DNA of 64,000 nt from Lactuca virosa (Eukaryota; Streptophyta; Magnoliopsida; Asterales; Asteraceae). This document shows, one piece after another, positions 1 through 10,901 of the stretch. The notes beneath the pieces are model-generated. The model made no database searches and was not told where the DNA came from. It saw nothing but the letters and a program-made list of their open reading frames with translations. Location of the stretch: assembly GCA_928212115.1 (NCBI GenBank), contig CAKMRJ010005634.1, positions 126,085,542 to 126,149,541 of the forward strand, given 5' to 3'. The translations under genes and the position numbers were made by a program. How positions within the stretch are numbered: the stretch's first letter is position 1; the number at the start of each line of letters is the position of its first letter.

Positions 1-361
1 AGGCTACCCTTCGGTAGACTCCTCATCAGCTACTCGCTGCTACCTACTTACTCTCAAGCATCTCATAGTAGCAGTAATCTCCTAAGCTAAGGCATCACAG
101 ATCAGGCCACTCTAATCCTAATATGAATACATAGCCTATTTTAGCTTGCATAACATATCATATCATATCTCATAACACATAATGTAAGCGTATTTTGGGA
201 AATCACCGTTCGGGCGCTGGCTGACCGTACACACTGCTCTGTTCTGCTCGTCTCAAAACCTTTTACTCTTTTTAGAAAAATGGTTTTATTGCGAAAAATT
301 CCTCAAATCCTCAGTTTGAGTTCAGATACGCCCGAAGGTGCGTCCGAATCCCTCGAACCAA
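1..361 (-). mobile_element. 5' untranslated leader of Gypsy-D (runs off left edge)
   Basis: These bases lie just inside the PBS of the minus-strand element whose 5' LTR starts at 378, so they are the start of its internal leader. No reading frame of note is present. The gag and pol of this element must lie beyond the left edge. Assignment rests only on position relative to the PBS and LTR. Confidence 0.6.
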
Positions 362-374
362 GGCTCTGATACCA
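362..374 (-). promoter_or_regulatory. primer-binding site of Gypsy-D (initiator tRNA-Met type)
   Basis: The minus strand reads TGGTATCAGAGCC, the usual plant PBS complementary to the 3' end of initiator tRNA-Met. It lies three bases inside the LTR end at 378. It fixes the orientation of the element (minus) and shows that the LTR to its right is the 5' LTR. Confidence 0.85.
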
Positions 375-699
375 ACTTGTAACAACGTAAATTTCCAAAA
401 CAATTTTTCATTTTTAAATTGTACTTTTAATCATAAAACAACATCAAAACATAATGTATCCAATGTCATCATCACAAAAAAATTCCCAGAATCTCAACAT
501 AATCTCTATGAGTGTGTACTGATCATGCCGGCGCCTTCCCGTGATCCTCACTGGTACCTGAAACACATAACACACAACACGGTAAGCATAAATGCTTAGT
601 GAGTTCCCCAAAATACCACATACAACACATACACCACTCGAGGCTACAGTACGACCCTCCGGTCCATGTGTCTCAACGGAACCCTCCAGTCCCGTAGCT

Positions 700-781
700 C
701 ATTGGACCCTTCGGTCCGGTCTGTATCGTTGGACCCTTCGGTCCGGTCTGTATCGTTGGACCCTCCGGTCCGGTCTATACA
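700..781. repeat. 27-bp tandem repeat, about 3 copies, in Gypsy-D LTR
   Basis: Three consecutive 27-bp units each contain a small inverted repeat (GGACC, four-base spacer, GGTCC). Related single copies lie near 652 and 840. The array creates spurious overlapping reading frames on both strands. Confidence 0.85.
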
Positions 782-1122
782 ACACTTAGCATACATATAA
801 CACAATGCACATAATCTCATATATACACATAGCATACAAGACCCTCCGGTCTACACATAAATACCACTCTAGGTAATGTATAGTGAGAAGACTCACCTCG
901 GGTATCTCGGATGATCTCTCACACGAATATACTGATCTAGCCCCCGCCTAATCACATACACAATATTCTCAAATAAATAATGGCTCTCAAAGGCTAGATT
1001 AAATCCCCTTCTACAATCCCTCAGAAGGGTAAAAGACCATTTTACCCCTCCTTGACCCAAAAGTCCAAATGTTGACCAGAACCCTAAAAGTCAACGAAAG
1101 TCAACGGTCAAACTTTGACCCG

Positions 1123-1289
1123 ACTCGTCGAGTGCACATGGGCGACTCGGCGAGTCCATGCGGGTCCTCTGAATCCTTCTAGCCTCTCTTGGCTTGTCGA
1201 GTCATCCTTCCACTCGACGGGTTCCCCCTGTCACGAATCGCGGGGCAACCCCGACTCGACTCGTCGAGTCCCTTATGGACTCGGCGAGT
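1123..1289. repeat. cluster of ACTCG-N-CGAGT palindromes in Gypsy-D LTR
   Basis: Exact 11-bp palindromes with a variable centre lie at 1123-1133, 1145-1155, 1259-1269 and 1279-1289, with a degenerate copy near 1212. The same motif returns in the other half of the LTR (9879-9976) and, unexpectedly, in the Copia-1 leader. Confidence 0.9.
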
Positions 1290-1578
1290 TCCTCCCATGA
1301 AAACACTCAAACGATCTTTTGAGGTCAGATCTGCTTCACCAACCAGTAGATCTAACCTTCTAACACTCGAAAGTCACGTAAAGGTTCAAACTTTACGTTC
1401 ATGCAATGCATATAAGACCAAAAATGGAGAAATAACCTTTAAAATGGGGTTCTACTCTCAAGGCTCACATGAAACCTCATAAAGCTGGAAGCTTGGGACC
1501 TTTTGGACCTCTCAAGGTCCAGATCTATCATCTATACCCAAAGGGACCTCATATGCTTCACAATCTTACTCAAAATTG

Positions 1579-2338
1579 TGTTGGATATAGTGTCTAAGTC
1601 CATAACTTTATTTGGTATGTACTTGACCCGACCCGGCATGGTCCATTTGGGTTGGATGGCATTGCAATACTTGGACAGACTAAATGAGAGAAAGGACACT
1701 TGTGATTATTAATATATTATAAGTTCTAATACATTAATAATAGTATTATTTAATTAGTATTGATCAAGTATTAATTTAGAATTAATTTGGTGATCAAAAT
1801 GAGACTAATTAAATACATAGGTTTGATTATGACAATCATCTAATCTTTTATGGTGGATTCATGATCCATGGTGTATTGTGATTTGGAGCTCCATGGATAT
1901 GGGAGTTACAAACCCATGGATCATTAGAAATCAAGAGTCATGACAATTAAGGGCATTCATGTGTAAACCCTAATTGTGACAACACTATAAAAGGAACCCT
2001 ATAGCTAGCAAAATTGGACACTAGTTAATTCTAAGAGGGCATAACCGATTTTGAGTGTTAGTGACGTTCTCTCAAGTTATTCCAAGTCTTGTGGTGTTGT
2101 GTGAAGCATTTGAGGCACAACATTTGGGGTGCTAGGCTCACAAAGTCTTCAAGGAATCCAAGCAATAAGAAAGGTATGTACTTCTACTAGTTTTTATATT
2201 ACATATTCCCCATGCCATGATAGTTAGGAAGTAAACCTTGAAAAAACAAATTTGCATGTATATTAGAGAAAACATAGATTCAAGGTTTATAGGGTTGCAT
2301 GTACACCATAGGAGTGTTAGAATGCTCAAAACACATCA
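1579..2338 (+). repeat. 5' LTR of Copia-1
   Basis: 760 bp, starts TGTTGGATATAG and ends ACACATCA. It is paired with 8809-9568. A TATA-like stretch (actataaaagg, about 1984-1994) is a plausible promoter core. Confidence 0.95.
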
Positions 2339-2339
2339 G

Positions 2340-2352
2340 TGGTATCAGAGCC
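2340..2352 (+). promoter_or_regulatory. primer-binding site of Copia-1
   Basis: TGGTATCAGAGCC, complementary to initiator tRNA-Met, one base after the 5' LTR end. Confidence 0.9.
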
Positions 2353-2422
2353 TAGGATTGTTTTCTGTATATTTGATGCAAACTGCTTGAAAAAATCGAA
2401 AAACTGTTCACTGTTCGACTGG

Positions 2423-2506
2423 ACTCGCCGAGTGCAAGGGGAAAACTAGACGAGTCCAAGACAAAATTCATCCTACTCGTCGAGTAGGATCATGCACTCG
2501 ACGAGT
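2423..2506. repeat. ACTCG-N-CGAGT palindromes in Copia-1 leader
   Basis: Copies at 2423-2433, 2475-2485 and 2496-2506. The middle one extends into a perfect 21-bp odd palindrome (2470-2490, centred on 2480). It is the same core motif found in the unrelated Gypsy-D LTR. Confidence 0.9.
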
Positions 2507-3359
2507 AGGTGCGTGCTGGGCAGTTTTCTGAGTTTTGTTGCTGGAAATGGGCTAGAATCATTATCCCAAACTGTTTTGGACTTGTAAAATCTGTTTTTAA
2601 AAGTGGTAATGATTATGTTAACCCATTTCAAATGACTATTATCAATTTTCAAGTTTTATATGTGATTTCTTGAAATTGCTTGATATGAATATTTGTTCTT
2701 ATGAGTTTTAGAAGATCATAGGAATTGTGTGTAACTTACATGCTAGATTAATTCATGATCTTAATGCTAATGATGATGTTCATAACTTGTCCTCAAGTTA
2801 TGGATAACCAAAAGTCACTTCTTTAAAAGTTGTCATTAAAGAATAGTAGGTTTCATAAAATGAAGAGTCTTCAACTTTATGAACCATTAAAACTCATAAG
2901 TTACAAATTTGAAGAGTCTTGAAATAGTTTCAAAACTTGCCCTCAAGTTTTGGAATTTGTAAAGTCTTACACTTTAATACTTTAATTCAAAATTAAACCT
3001 TAGATTTTTAAAAGTTTAAAAATCAACACTTATACTATTATTATAATCTTATTTATATAGATATGTATAAGAATAAGTCATTCTTACCGCAAGTAGGCCT
3101 CATTCACGAAGCCGGGCTATAAGGGGGTATAAGGTTGTTGCCTATAAAATGGCAGCTTAATAGGTGTCTACTCTCACCCACCGCTTCCTTGACTGGTGGA
3201 GGGTCGTTAGCCGAACGGGTAGGATAAGACTTTAACTCTCATTAAAAGTATAATGAATTATAAAGTAACTATACATTATTAATTCCCAATCTTAGTTACT
3301 TTAGGAAAATGTGAAATAGGTGCTAGCCCATAAAATTACACTTTGTACCTTACCAAGTC

Positions 3360-3395
3360 GTTAGTGGAGGGTGTGTGGTTAACCGGCACACTAAC
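3360..3395 (+). other. leader hairpin 1 of Copia-1
   Basis: The stem GTTAGTG (3360-3366) pairs perfectly with CACTAAC (3389-3395) around a 22-nt loop that contains the palindrome GGTTAACC (3377-3384). Hairpin 2 lies 80 nt downstream with the same geometry and a different, still-pairing stem. An inner fold (GTGTGG with CCGGCAC) is possible too. Confidence 0.65.
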
Positions 3396-3439
3396 AAGGA
3401 CTAGTAAGTGTGGCAAAGGGTAACTTGACTTTATTATAG

Positions 3440-3475
3440 ATCGGTGGAGCGTGTATGGTTAACCGGCACATCGAT
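3440..3475 (+). other. leader hairpin 2 of Copia-1
   Basis: The stem ATCGGTG (3440-3446) pairs with CATCGAT (3469-3475), with one G-U wobble, around a 22-nt loop (3447-3468). That loop differs from hairpin 1 at only two positions and carries GGTTAACC at 3457-3464. Stem sequences differ between the two hairpins while pairing is kept. Confidence 0.65.
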
Positions 3476-3840
3476 TAGGTAATATAGTGAAGGGTACCAA
3501 GTCAATTTGTATGGTTATTCACACCTTGTTTGTGATCCTCGGCATCCCAGTCACAAACTTGAGAGGGCACAATCGAGATTTAAACATGCCATTGAAAAGT
3601 TCAATGTATCTCAAAAGATCTAGGAGTTTCAAATCCAATAAAACCTAATAATAAAATATTTCGTTCTTATGGTGGAAATTGGTAAATCGTCATTTACCTA
3701 CCTTCAAATATTTTATAGCTTGGATTACGACATCCCTCTTCCAACTATAAATAGTTTGTTGGATCCTAGCCTTAATATTTCATTTGGGTGACTTATTAAG
3801 GACTCTTAGTCTAATGAAACTTGTCTTTCGTTTCTTTTAG

Positions 3841-4383
3841 ATGTCTTCCAACAATGCTTCTGGCTCAAACCCAACAGGCTCCTTTTCCCGTATGAACTTG
3901 TGTGGGAAAGTCACTTTTGATGGATCCAACTTCAATGAGTGGATCAGAAACATCAGGATGATTACCCGCTATGAGGACAAGGAGTATGTTCTCGATAGGG
4001 AGCTTAAGGTTGTGAATGAAGCCACTGCTACTCCTGAAGAGTTTGCGGAGTTTGTTGCACATGAAAAGGATGCTACTAAAGTAGCATGCATCATGATTCC
4101 CACCATGACTCCTGAACTTCAAAAATCCTATGAAGATTTCTACCCCTATGAGATGCACCAGGATCTGATGGAAAGGTACCATCAGAGTGCGCGTCAGGAG
4201 AGGTATGAAATCATCACCTCCATGATAACAACCAGACTGAAAGATGGTGAGCCCATCACCGGTCACATGCAGAAAATGCAAAGGTTCGTTGACCGGTTAT
4301 TGAAGCTCAATGTGGACTTTCCTGAAGAAATGGCGATTGACATCACATGCAGAAAATGTAAAGGTTCGTTGACCGGTTATTGA
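3841..4383 (+). pseudogene. gag: Copia-1 gag, N-terminal part (frameshifted)
   Basis: Encodes the N-terminal part of a Ty1/Copia Gag, which assembles the cytoplasmic virus-like particle. The first ATG after the leader (3841) is the likely start. The protein has the usual plant Copia Gag pattern: a polar N-terminus, a region with FDGSNFNEWIRNIR, then a long alpha-helical stretch. After about 168 residues the frame enters a direct 80-bp duplication (4265-4424). As 80 is not a multiple of three, the frame is lost and ends at 4383. The remainder of Gag continues in another frame from about 4380. Family assignment is secure because of the downstream pol; this copy cannot make full-length Gag-Pol without correction. 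Confidence 0.9.
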
Positions 4384-4424
4384 AGCTCAATGTGGACTTT
4401 CCTGCAGAAATGGCGATTGACATC
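4265..4424 (+). repeat. 80-bp tandem duplication inside Copia-1 gag
   Basis: 4265-4344 and 4345-4424 are near-identical (about two differences). The duplication shifts the gag frame and is the first lesion inactivating this element. Confidence 0.95.
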
Positions 4425-7202
4425 ATTCTCCATTCCTTACCTCCAAGTTATGATCAGTTTCGTATGACTTATCATATGAAAAAGGAGGAAGTCACACTGA
4501 GTAAACTTCAAGGACTTTTAAGGACAGCTGAAAATGGCCTTAAGAGTAAAGCGGTTGTTACTTCTACTTGTACTCCTTCAGCATCCCCTGTTCTTGCGAT
4601 TGGGCAGGGAAAGGGTAAGAAGAGGAAAACCCCTTCGAAGGGTACCAAGGGTAAGCCCCTTGATGGTTCCTCTTCTAGTGGGACAAAGAAAGGTCCCATT
4701 ACTCCTTCCTCAAACCCAAAGGAAGCACAATGCTTCTATTGTCAAGAAAAGGGGCACTGGAAGCGAAGCTGCCCCAAATACTTGCAAGATGTAAAGGATG
4801 GGAAAGTTAAAATCACCCATGCAGGTATTTATACAATATTGTCTAATAACTCATCTAATGCTAATTCTTGGGTGCTTGATACAGGTTGTGGTATTCACAT
4901 TTGTACTGATTTGCAGGGCCTAAGAAGAAGTGAGCAGGTGGAGCATGGAACGATAAACTTAGTCATGGGCAACAGGAAAGCATCACATGTCACCAAGATA
5001 GGAGTTTATTCTTTATTGCTAAATAATGGGTTAATGTTAGATTTGAATAAATGTTGTTACTCGCCAGAAATGCCGAGAAATATTATTTCTTTTCATGGCT
5101 TGTACAAACAAGGGTTTACATTTTTATTTGATAATAATAATGGTGTTATTAATGTTTACTACAATGATGTATTTTACTTTAAAGCATTACCCTGTGATGG
5201 TGTATATGAAGCTGTGAATGTTGTAGACAATCTAGGAAATAATGTGTTGTATATTGATTCTTCGAATAGCTTGGATAAAGCATCCTTGTGGCATTGTCGT
5301 CTTGGACATGTCAACAAGAAGCGCATAGACCAACTCCAAAAGGCTGGAGTCTTGGAATCATTTGACCTAAAGTCGGATGATAGTTGCGAGTCTTGTTTAC
5401 TTGGAAAAATGATGAAGTCATCCTTCATAGGTACTTGTGATAGGGGTGAAGGTTTGTTGGACCTGGTACACACAGATGTGTGTGGGCTCTTCAGAGTTGC
5501 TACAAGAGATGCTAATCGCTATTATGTGACTTTTACAGATGATTATAGCAGATATGGATATATCTACTTAATCAAGCATAAGTCAGAAACCTTTGAAAAG
5601 TTCAAAGAGTTTAAGCAGGAAGTTGAGAATCAATTGGGCAGGAACATCAAGATGCTCCGATCCGATCGGGGAGGAGAGTATCTTAGCATTGAGTTCCTTG
5701 ACTATCTTAAGGAATGTGGGATTGTCTCACAATTGACACCTCCCAGAACACCACAGTTGAATGGTGTAGCTGAGAGGCGCAATCGAACCTTGTTGGATAT
5801 GGTTCGTTCCATGATGAGTCGAGCTTCGTTACCAATCTCTTTCTGGGGGTATGCCTTAGAGTCTGCCGCCCATATCCTTAATCTAGTCCCTACTAAAAAT
5901 GTTGCCAAAACACCTCACGAGATGTGGACTGGGAAAGTTCCCAATTTAGACCACATCAAGATTTGGGGTTGTGAAGATTTCGTGAGGCGTGAGACTCATG
6001 ATAAGCTTGAACCTCGAAGTGAGAGGTGTATTTTCATCGGCTACCCACAGAGATCCTTTGGTTACTTCTTCTACAGACCCAGTGATAATGTGGTCCTTGT
6101 AGCAAGAAGAGGAGTCTTTCGTGAGAGAGAATTTATAAGCCAAAGGGACAGTAGGAGGCAAATTGACCTTGAAGAGCTTCAAGAGTCAAGCAGTGAAGGA
6201 ACCTCAAATACTATCAACCAACCTGAGGAGGAAACTCATGTTGATCTGATAGATGAGTCTGTACCTCTGAGGCGTTCCACTAGGGTGAGGAACACACCTG
6301 ATTTTTATTATGGTTACCGCATCACTACTGAAGGTGATACATTTATTAGTGATAGTACACTAATAGATTTGGATGAACCTAATAATTACAGGGAAGCCAT
6401 GGCAGGCCCCGAGTCTGCTAAATGGAAGGAGGCTATGGACAGCGAGATTCAGTCCATGTATGACAATCAAGTGTGGAACTTGGTTGACAATGTACCAGGT
6501 CGCAAGACAGTTGGGTGCAAATGGATCTTCAAGAAGAAGACCGACGTGGATGGGAAGGTACACACTTGCAAAGCGCGACTGGTTGCGAAGGGCTTTACTC
6601 AAACTTCGGGAGTTGACTATGATGAGACCTTCTCACCAGTAGCGAAAATTAAGTCTATTAGGGTCTTACTGGCCATAGCTGCATTTCATGATTATGAAAT
6701 ATGGCAAATGGATGTCAAAACCGCTTTCCTTAATGGAAAGTTGGCTGAGGATGTTTACATGGCTCAGCCAGAGGGTTTTGTCGATGCAAAGTACCCTAAT
6801 AGAGTATGTAAGCTTGAGAAATCCATTTATGGATTGAAACAAGCATCTCGTAGATGGAATCTTTGCTTCGACGAGAAAGTCAAAGAGTTTGGTTTCTCGA
6901 GGAGCGAAGATGAGTCCTGTGTATATGTCATGGCTAGTGGGAGTATAGTCAGTTTTTTGGTGTTGTATGTGGATGACATACTACTCATAGGAAATGACGT
7001 CCCAACCTTGCAGGAAGTGAAGTCCTGGCTTGGGAAGTGTTTCGCTATGAAGGACCTTGGAGAAGCTGCCTATATCCTAGGGATAAGGATATTAAGAGAT
7101 AGGAGTAAGAGACTAATTGGACTTAGTGAAAGTACTTACTTGGATAAGGTGCTGAAGAGGTTCAGCATGCAAGAATCCAAGAAAGGGGAATTACCCATCT
7201 AG
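4380..7202 (+). pseudogene. pol: Copia-1 gag C-terminus and pol (protease, integrase, RT)
   Basis: Polyprotein segment of 940 codons. Visible in order: Gag helical remainder; CCHC zinc knuckle CFYCQEKGHWKRSC (about residue 118); aspartic protease site WVLDTGCG (about 163); pre-integrase motif LWHCRLGH (about 303); integrase core acidic triad in HTDVCG, RSDRGGEY and VAERRNR (about 364, 427, 463); and RT with YVDDILL (about 863). Integrase before RT marks Ty1/Copia. The frame ends at a TAG (7200-7202), followed by a second in-frame TAG at 7227-7229, then resumes in the same frame as the RNase H segment. Start at 4380 is only a downstream ATG; the frame really belongs to the polyprotein begun at 3841. 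Confidence 0.95.
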
Positions 7203-7259
7203 AGCAATGTCAAGCTGAGTAAGACTTAGAGTCTGAGTACAGAGGCTGAGATAGCTGAG

Positions 7260-7958
7260 ATGAGTCATATACCATATGCTTCCGCTGTGGGCTCTATCAT
7301 GTATGCTATGACTTGTACTCGCCCTGATGTGGCCTTTGCTTTGAGCATGGTCAGTAGATATCAAGCGAACCCTGGCAAGGCTCATTGGACTGCGGTAAAG
7401 AACATTCTCAAGTATCTGCGGAGGACTAAGGACTGGGTCCTTACCCTCGGAGGTAGTGATGACTTGAGAGTGGAAGGATATAGCGATGCTAGCTTTCAGA
7501 CTGATAGGGATAATTTCCGCTCTCAGTCAGGCTGGGTCTTTATCCTAAATGGAGGGGCAATTACTTGGAAAAGTTCCAAGCAAGAGACAGTAGCTGATTC
7601 TACTTGTGAATCAGAGTACATAGCAGCGAGTGAAGCAGCAAAGGAGGCGATATGGCTAAAGAACTTCATCGGAGACCTTGGAGTTGTACCAGCTATAAAG
7701 GAGCCAATGGAGATTTTCTGTGACAGCGAAAGTGCGGTTGCTTTGGCTAAGGAACCAAGAGATCACGGGAGATCTAGGCACATTGACAGAAAATACCATT
7801 TCACCAGACATCGAATAGAAGAAGGACTCCTCGTGGCTAAGAGGGTATCATCAGATGAGAACCCAGCAGATCCCTTCACGAAGGGACTGAGTAGGGTTAA
7901 GCATTTACAGCATGCGAGGCGCATCGGGCTGAAGGATGATATTAGTTTCAATAATTAG
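7260..7958 (+). pseudogene. pol: Copia-1 pol C-terminus: end of RT and RNase H
   Basis: Same frame as the preceding pol segment, separated from it by two stop codons (7200-7202, 7227-7229). The segment starts with the conserved region after RT (PYASAVGSIMYAM) and contains RNase H motifs: GYSDASF, ETVADSTCESEYIA, FCDSESAVALAKE and RHIDRKYHF. RNase H degrades the RNA strand of the RNA-DNA hybrid during reverse transcription. It ends with a natural-looking stop at 7956-7958. Without readthrough it would not be made as part of Pol. Confidence 0.93.
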
Positions 7959-8808
7959 ATTTCTGAAACTTGTAAAATGTAATTGACATTTTGATGATTA
8001 AATAAAAGTTGTTATTTATTTATGAGTAAAGTGTTACTATCTTATGTTAATCGTTTACTATGGTTTCAATTTTGCATGTTTTGACTTCTAGAATAATTAT
8101 TTTATTCGAACTCTCCACAGTCGGTCATATGTCGGAAGTAGATATGAATCAAGACTGTCATGAATTTGGTTTGTATGATATGTCTAAAAGGTATTAGACA
8201 TAGCAATAGTTGCTGCAACATTCATGAGTGCTCATAAGTTCTGAGTATTGGATTCAACCCACGCTTACTTGCATCACTTCATTGAATTTATCTCGAGTGA
8301 TTGTGAGACGGTAATATCATATAAATCTTTAAACCTAGAGATATGAGTTGTTGACTATGAGTTGGTTATCCATTGATTGTACGAAAACGCATTGGTAATT
8401 CGATGTTATAAAACGTGCTTTTGTGCATAATTCAACAAGTGATCAGTACAAGCATATGAGTCGAAGTTTATTTGTTCCTTCTAGAAATAGAAGCGATATT
8501 TGGGCCCCTCGATGATTTGGTTTTGACTTATGTATCGGGCCCGGTCAGAACCTAATTGATGTGTTCAATTTAGTTCTATGTCGAAACAAATCAGAGATCG
8601 AGAAACAAATGCTGGACAATAAGTAAGACCATGTTCCATGTGTTTGTCCGACTGATATCTTGAGAGCAGAGGATTATATGATCACTTATCTTAAATGGCG
8701 TATCATTATTATCTCAGTTCCGAGAGACTTTGAAAGAGCTACGATTGCTAGTCGGATCCAGAAGTCATATCTGCAAATATAGTTATTAGACTTATCCAAG
8801 TGGGAGAC
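7959..8808 (+). other. Copia-1 3' untranslated region and polypurine tract
   Basis: 850 bp between the pol stop and the 3' LTR with no credible gene. It ends in agtgggagac (8799-8808), the polypurine tract that would prime plus-strand synthesis. Confidence 0.8.
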
Positions 8809-9568
8809 TGTTGGATATAGTGTCTAAGTCCATAACTTTATTTGGTATGTACTTGACCCGACCCGGCATGGTCTATTTGGGTTGCATGGCATTGCAATAC
8901 TTGGATAGACTAAATGAGAGAAAGGACACTTGTGATTATTAATATATTATAAGTTCTAATATATTAATAATAGTATTATTTAATTAGTATTGATCAAGTA
9001 TTAATTTAGAATTAATTTGGTGATCAAAATGAGACTAATTAAATACATAGGGTTGATTATGACAATCATCTAATCTTTTATGGTGGATTCATGATCCATG
9101 GTTTATTGTGATTTGGAGCTCCATGGATATGGGAGTTACAAACCCATGGATCATTAGAAATCAAGATTCATGATAATTAAGGGCATTCATGTGTAAACCC
9201 TAATTGTGACAACACTATAAAAGGAACCCTATAGCTAGCAAAATTGGACACTAGTTGATTCTAAGAGGGCATAACCAATTTTGAGTGTTAGTGACATTCT
9301 CTCAAGTTATTCCAAGTCTTGTGGTGTTGTGTGAAGCATTTGAGGCACAACATTTGGGGTGCTAGGCTCACAAAGTCTTCAAGGAATCCAAGCAACAAGA
9401 AAGGTATGTACTTCTACTAGTTTTTATATTACATATTCCCCATGCCATGCTAGTTAGGAAGTAAACCTTGAAAAAACAAATTTGCATGTATATTAGAGAA
9501 AACATAGATTCAAGGTTTATAGGGTTGCATGTACACCATAGGAGTGTTAGAATGCTCAAAACCCATCA
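8809..9568 (+). repeat. 3' LTR of Copia-1
   Basis: 760 bp, about 98 % identical by eye to 1579-2338. It is followed by target duplication aattg (9569-9573). Confidence 0.95.
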
Positions 9569-9878
9569 AATTGTGCAAAGGAAACCCTAGATTCAAGGAA
9601 TCTATCAAATACACGAAATGGGAAGGAACTTGTACCTCAAAACGTGAATCTCAGTATGAACAACACATATCCAAGCTCCACAATCGATCTAGCTTGGATT
9701 TTCCCACTCCTTCTTGCAAGATCACACCAAAGGATGAATAATTAGCCTCCAAATTGCTCTCTAAGCTCTCTTTGCTCTCTAGGGTTTTCACAGGGGAGTA
9801 GTGGCCGCAAATGACGGCCATAAGGGCCTTTAAATAGGGCTCAGGCCCTGAGATTTAGGGTTTCACTTTACAGCGCGG

Positions 9879-9976
9879 ACTCGCCGAGTCCACTCATCGA
9901 CTCGTCGAGTCCGGTCATTAATCCAGACAAGAACTCGCGATACTACTCGGCGAGTCTGAGCGTCTACTCGCTGAGT
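9879..9976. repeat. ACTCG-N-CGAGT palindromes, second half of Gypsy-D LTR
   Basis: Copies at 9879-9889, 9900-9910, 9945-9955 and a one-mismatch copy at 9966-9976. They lie near the 5' (U3) end of the minus-strand LTR. Confidence 0.9.
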
Positions 9977-10036
9977 CCCTCCATAAAACTCAAGATAAAT
10001 AATTAAAATAAGATACGTGGGAATCCGGATGTTACA

Positions 10037-10889
10037 TCTGCTTTCATATTTGGCCACCAATAATGTTGTTTAATATCCAGGTACATCTTATCCGAACCTG
10101 GATGGACGGAATATCGCGTCTTATGAGCCTCGTTCATGATTATCCCTCTGAATCCCCCAACTTTTGGGACACAGATTCTATTCATGAAGTAGTAAGCTTC
10201 GTCCTCTCTGACTTCAAGGTTTTCATCCATCACACGCAACATTTCATTTGTGACGTTCTCCGGTTTTAATGCATCGGATTGGGCTCCCTAATCTACGAGG
10301 TTAGGTGGGCGTGGATGGTTATCGATAATGTCTTCACCCGGTGACCTGAGTATTCTTTCCTGCTCAGGGCATCGGCTACCACGTTAGCCTTTCCTGGGTG
10401 GTACTTGATCTCGCATCCGTAATCATTTAGCAGCTCAACCCACCTTCGCTGCCTCATGTTCAGCTCCTCTTAGTTTAGAATGTGCTAGAGGCTCTTATGA
10501 TCCGTGAAGATGGTGCACTTCGTTCCATAGAGGTAGTGCCTCCAAATCTTTAGGGCGAAGACCACAACTCCCAGCTCGAGATCATGGGTGGTGTAATTTA
10601 CTTCATGCGTCTTCAATTGTCTGGATGCGTAAGCTATCATATTTCCACGCTGCATGAGGAGACAGCCTAACCCTTGGTTCGAAGCATCGCAGTATACTAC
10701 GAAATCTTCGGTTCCCTCCGGTAAGGATAGCACTGAGGCACTACAGAGGGTTCGCTTCAAGGTTTGGAAGGAAACTTCTTGCTTTTCCGTCCAGTTGAAA
10801 GATACACCTTTTTGTGTCAAGGTGGTGATGGGTTTGGCTATCTTGGAAAAGTTCTGGATAAACCTTCGATAGTAGCCTGCGAGACCCAA
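10037..10889 (-). pseudogene. pol: Gypsy-B pol: RNase H and start of integrase
   Basis: On the minus strand the RNase H region is seen at 10889-10485 (FVVYCDASNQGLGCLLMQ, then FALKIWRHYLYG and TDHKSL). A stop (near 10475) interrupts the linker. The frame picks up again with an integrase N-terminal zinc-binding region at 10242-10037 (HKTRYSVHPG, QHYWWPNMKAD). The Gypsy-D LTR cuts the frame just before the expected cysteine pair of the HHCC finger, so no catalytic integrase core remains in the window. A few substitutions and stops show it is dead. Confidence 0.88.
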
Positions 10890-10901
10890 GAATTGTCGAA
10901 T

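Larger units (their letters stand above)
2507..3840 (+). other. Copia-1 untranslated leader between PBS and gag
   Basis: About 1.3 kb with no credible reading frame. It is AT-rich and contains two matched hairpins at 3360-3395 and 3440-3475 (listed separately), with a related but unpaired sequence at about 3195-3218. The gag ATG at 3841 follows directly after a run ending TTTTAG. Confidence 0.75.
1579..9568 (+). mobile_element. Copia-1: full-length Ty1/Copia LTR retrotransposon
   Basis: Complete element with 760-bp LTRs at 1579-2338 and 8809-9568, both TG...CA, and a 5-bp target duplication aattg at 1574-1578 and 9569-9573. A PBS follows the 5' LTR, and a polypurine tract (agtgggagac, 8799-8808) precedes the 3' LTR. 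Domain order is gag, protease, integrase, RT, RNase H, which is diagnostic of Ty1/Copia. By eye the two LTRs differ at about 14 of 760 positions (1.8 %). At the rate often used for plant LTRs (1.3e-8 per site per year, an assumption) that is roughly 0.7 million years. Coding capacity is broken by an 80-bp duplication in gag and two stops in pol, so this copy is probably not autonomous. Confidence 0.97.
378..10036 (-). mobile_element. 5' LTR of Gypsy-D, interrupted by Copia-1
   Basis: On the minus strand the LTR begins TGTAACATCCGG at 10036 and ends GTTGTTACA at 378, next to the PBS. Removing Copia-1 and one TSD copy (1579-9573) leaves an LTR of about 1.66 kb. The right end abuts integrase-coding sequence of Gypsy-B in the same orientation, so this element inserted into Gypsy-B; the flanking TSD would be tctgc (10037-10041), with its partner outside the window. 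The LTR carries a 27-bp tandem repeat and many ACTCG-N-CGAGT palindromes. Short frames inside it are not credible genes. Confidence 0.85.

Noticed and set aside
592..835. Small frames on both strands at the left edge
   Set aside because: They come from the 27-bp tandem repeat of the Gypsy-D LTR.
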